Of a DNA stretch of 64,000 nucleotides, positions 62,154 to 64,000 are shown piece after piece. Position 1 is the stretch's first letter; each line of letters starts with the position of its first letter. Origin of the DNA: Ascarosepion bandense (Eukaryota > Mollusca > Cephalopoda > Sepiida > Sepiidae); the NCBI GenBank assembly GCA_037127315.1, contig JBBBDQ010000420.1:1105001-1169000 (forward strand), given 5' to 3'. The notes below the pieces were generated by a model that was given only the letters and a program-made list of their open reading frames with translations, made no database searches and had not been told where the DNA came from. The translations under genes were made by a program, and so were the position numbers.

Positions 62154-62157
<4 letters not shown>
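60740..62157 (+). repeat. AT-family element, most complete copy
   Basis: About 1.4 kb from ATTTTCGAGATCTAAATATT to TTTTTAGCGATGTAGTGGCG-ATACC, followed by (TA)n. It contains all blocks seen in the partial copies (ACTCTGGTGTATTTCAGACA near the 5' end; AAATAATGTCATAGCTATAT; AGTCCTGAAAGTTTCC; CGACAATTATTTGATTTATT). No ORF over 60 codons, no clear terminal inverted repeats. Confidence 0.75.
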
Positions 62158-62211
<54 letters not shown>

Positions 62212-62254
62212 TTTATTAATGGTAATACTGTTCGGCATCACTTTTACCTGTTTG

Positions 62255-62935
62255 TAGATTAGCTGCTGGAAGTTGTTTTAAAAACTGGAAACGAAGCTGT
62301 AGTGAGTCTTTCTTAGATTATTCAAAGACATTTGATAAAGTGCAATAAGAACTTATTAAAATGTTAGGGAAACAATATAGAAATAACACACAAACAAATG
62401 GTGTGTATGTGAATAGGAAGAAATTGAGTGCCCCAAAACAGAAATAGGAGTATATAAAAGAGTGTTGTCTCACCAGGTCTCTTTAACCTGTATAGTGTGA
62501 TAATTCTTGAGGAATTAAAGGGATTATTTGGATTTATTGGTATTCTTAAACAATCATCAGAAAATATGTTATTGATGGTAGGCTCAGAAAGAAAACTGAA
62601 AGAAACATTTGACAGAATAGTCAAATCAAGAAGGCCGAAACATTCACTGAAAGACAAAATGCATAACTGTGAGTAAAGGGGACATTGCAAGGTGTGGGTT
62701 ACATATTAAAATCAAACAGGTGTAAAAAGTCAACTGTTTGACTAAGAAAGTGGGACACAGAAATGAAAACACCAGACAAAAGATATCTTTCAGAAATTGA
62801 GTAGGGCATGATGAGCTTGAAAAAGAACATTTGAAATGCTATCTAATGTCTTCCTTCCTATATTGCACCGAATGCTGGTCACTAATAGATTTGAAGCACC
62901 AGTTGAGAATACTGTGGACAGGGCATGTGATAAAT
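62255..62935 (+). pseudogene. RTE-like LINE RT relic
   Basis: It encodes SFLDYSKTFDKVQ (RT motif A with the catalytic D), then GVLSPGLFNLYSVIILEEL (motif B region), a stretch like KIKQV-KS near 62710, and a CYLMSSFLYCTECWSLI block. It ends around WTGHVINKE where SINE-A follows. Many stops. It is the only RTE-like piece here that retains motif A. Confidence 0.7.
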
Positions 62936-62954
62936 AAGGAAATTTATAGGAGCA

Positions 62955-63173
62955 TAATTGGAGTAGATAGATCTATCTATTGCCCGGTTCACACTCCACC
63001 CATGTCTATTGAACAGGTTAAGAGGCCCATCCCTTGTTCCCTGTTTAGGATGTGGTTTCCGGCTTTATCTTCTCATTTTGTTTTTTTTTTCTCAATTGGA
63101 GTAGATAGATCTTTTCACTATTACGTAGCCCACTGCACATCAGTGGCGTTACCGCCTTGCTTATGGTGATACG

Positions 63174-63176
<3 letters not shown>
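62955..63176 (+). mobile_element. SINE-A, dimer with collapsed second head
   Basis: First head 62957-63080. The second begins CTCAATTGGAGTAGATAGAT (63094-63113) but jumps directly to CTTTTCACTATTACGTAGCC and the LINE tail, so most of the second head is deleted. A (TA)n tract replaces the poly(A). Confidence 0.8.
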
Positions 63177-63212
<36 letters not shown>

Positions 63213-63215
<3 letters not shown>

Positions 63216-64000
63216 ACTTCAGTCACTTCTCTATCAATATGCATTGATAGATAGTAGCAGATGCTTTTGGTTGAGTCAGATATCCTAACTTTCTTTCGCT
63301 TCTTTTTTATTAAACGAGATAAAATCAGAAATAAAGTATATTTTGTGTAATTAGATGCAAGTGATACAAAAATAAATGAATAAATAAATCAATAATAAAG
63401 GGGCCCGTCTGGCATCCGGTGGCATTTTCGGTTGACTAAAAAGATTAAAAAAAAAAACAGTGTAGCGGATATATGGTGTTGTCTGTTAAACTTGGTTCGA
63501 AATCACAAGAAGCGTGAGGCGTAAACGGTGTCCTTGCTGTGATCTCCCGCGGAAAATCAACACAAGGAACACCCTATATAGATAAGACAGGAAAAAAAAG
63601 AAGGTTAAACATTAGGCCATTAATTATAAAACCGGTTTTAAAAACCGACAAAGAGTGTCAATTGTGTAAATAGCAGAAAAAATAAACAAAGAACTAATAA
63701 AGTAATCGTTTAATTATTGTTCAATATCTAAACATCCTTCTGTTTAAAGATGGCGGATCCTGGAGACCGGAAATGCATTCTGAAAGCAGTTGTTTTTATT
63801 TAGAATGTTTAAAAACAAAAGTGGAATTGTGATTAACACACAACGGTAACTGTTTTAAATGGTGAGTCTCACTTGTTCTCTTTCTTCTGTCTTTTTGGTT
63901 AAGAGGTGTTGTTCTACTCTGTTAAGAATGTTTTAATCAAGTAGAAAAATGGGCGGCGTCGATGAGAGAATGAAGAATAATAATTGATCATAAAGCCTAT
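63213..64000. other. Unassigned stretch
   Basis: After (TA)n (63175-63212), no coding, SINE or LINE match was recognised. 63.44-63.56 kb has a GGTTCGAAATC string that resembles a lone B box. Confidence 0.35.

Overview
This is a gene-poor, AT-rich window from a large, repeat-packed invertebrate nuclear genome. I found no convincing host gene, exon series, rRNA or functional tRNA gene. Long (TA)n, (CA)n, (CT)n and (AAT)n runs, many tRNA-derived SINEs and decayed retroelements of several clades (Jockey-like, RTE-like, R4-clade and Penelope-like), plus mariner/Tc1 and Helitron remnants, fit a lophotrochozoan. A mollusc, possibly a cephalopod, is my best guess at low confidence. Almost every line of the annotation is a transposable element, a piece of one, or a simple repeat.

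Layout. 0-8 kb: an internally deleted mariner-type element with long inverted ends, Jockey-like LINE 3' ends (3.3, 4.4-5.0 and 5.9-6.7 kb), one SINE-A and one SINE-B. 8-10.3 kb: a five-headed SINE-A, then two tandem copies of a non-coding unit that carries a hammerhead-type self-cleaving motif. 10.4-15.3 kb: an AT-rich dispersed element, a 2.4-kb relict R4-clade LINE set between (TAA)n tracts, then a tandem dimer of a tRNA-derived unit ending in a hammerhead, next to a foldback with hammerhead cores on both arms. 15-28 kb: SINE-B, LINE and RTE fragments, a Helitron 3' end and a cluster of three transposase relics. 28.4-32 kb: a 212-bp tandem plus inverted array and a Penelope-like element with a GIY-YIG domain. 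32-35 kb: an RTE fragment whose coding sequence has been expanded into exactly 17 copies of 49 bp. 35-42 kb: tRNA-Ser-like SINEs, a foldback with a hammerhead, an LTR with a gag start, a second Penelope-like endonuclease relic, then another foldback and hammerhead-tRNA unit. 42-44 kb: 13 copies of a 90-bp repeat grown from the tail of a SINE-B. 44-64 kb: more SINEs, a three-headed SINE-A, Tc1-like N-terminal relics, a complete non-autonomous Helitron and large AT-rich dispersed elements.

How the parts relate. SINE-A shares its 3' tail with the Jockey-like LINEs, including a terminal hairpin whose stem changes by compensating substitutions, so the LINE enzyme probably moves it. The hammerhead motifs fall into about six families. 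Several sit in foldbacks or tandem units, and one locus is just downstream of a Penelope-like endonuclease relic. This matches the known association of short type-I hammerheads with Penelope-like elements and retrozymes. The tRNA-hammerhead composite (14.9-15.2 and 41.2-41.5 kb) is the most unusual item. All coordinates of decayed elements are approximate, and family names such as SINE-A, SINE-B, X and I/E are my own labels.
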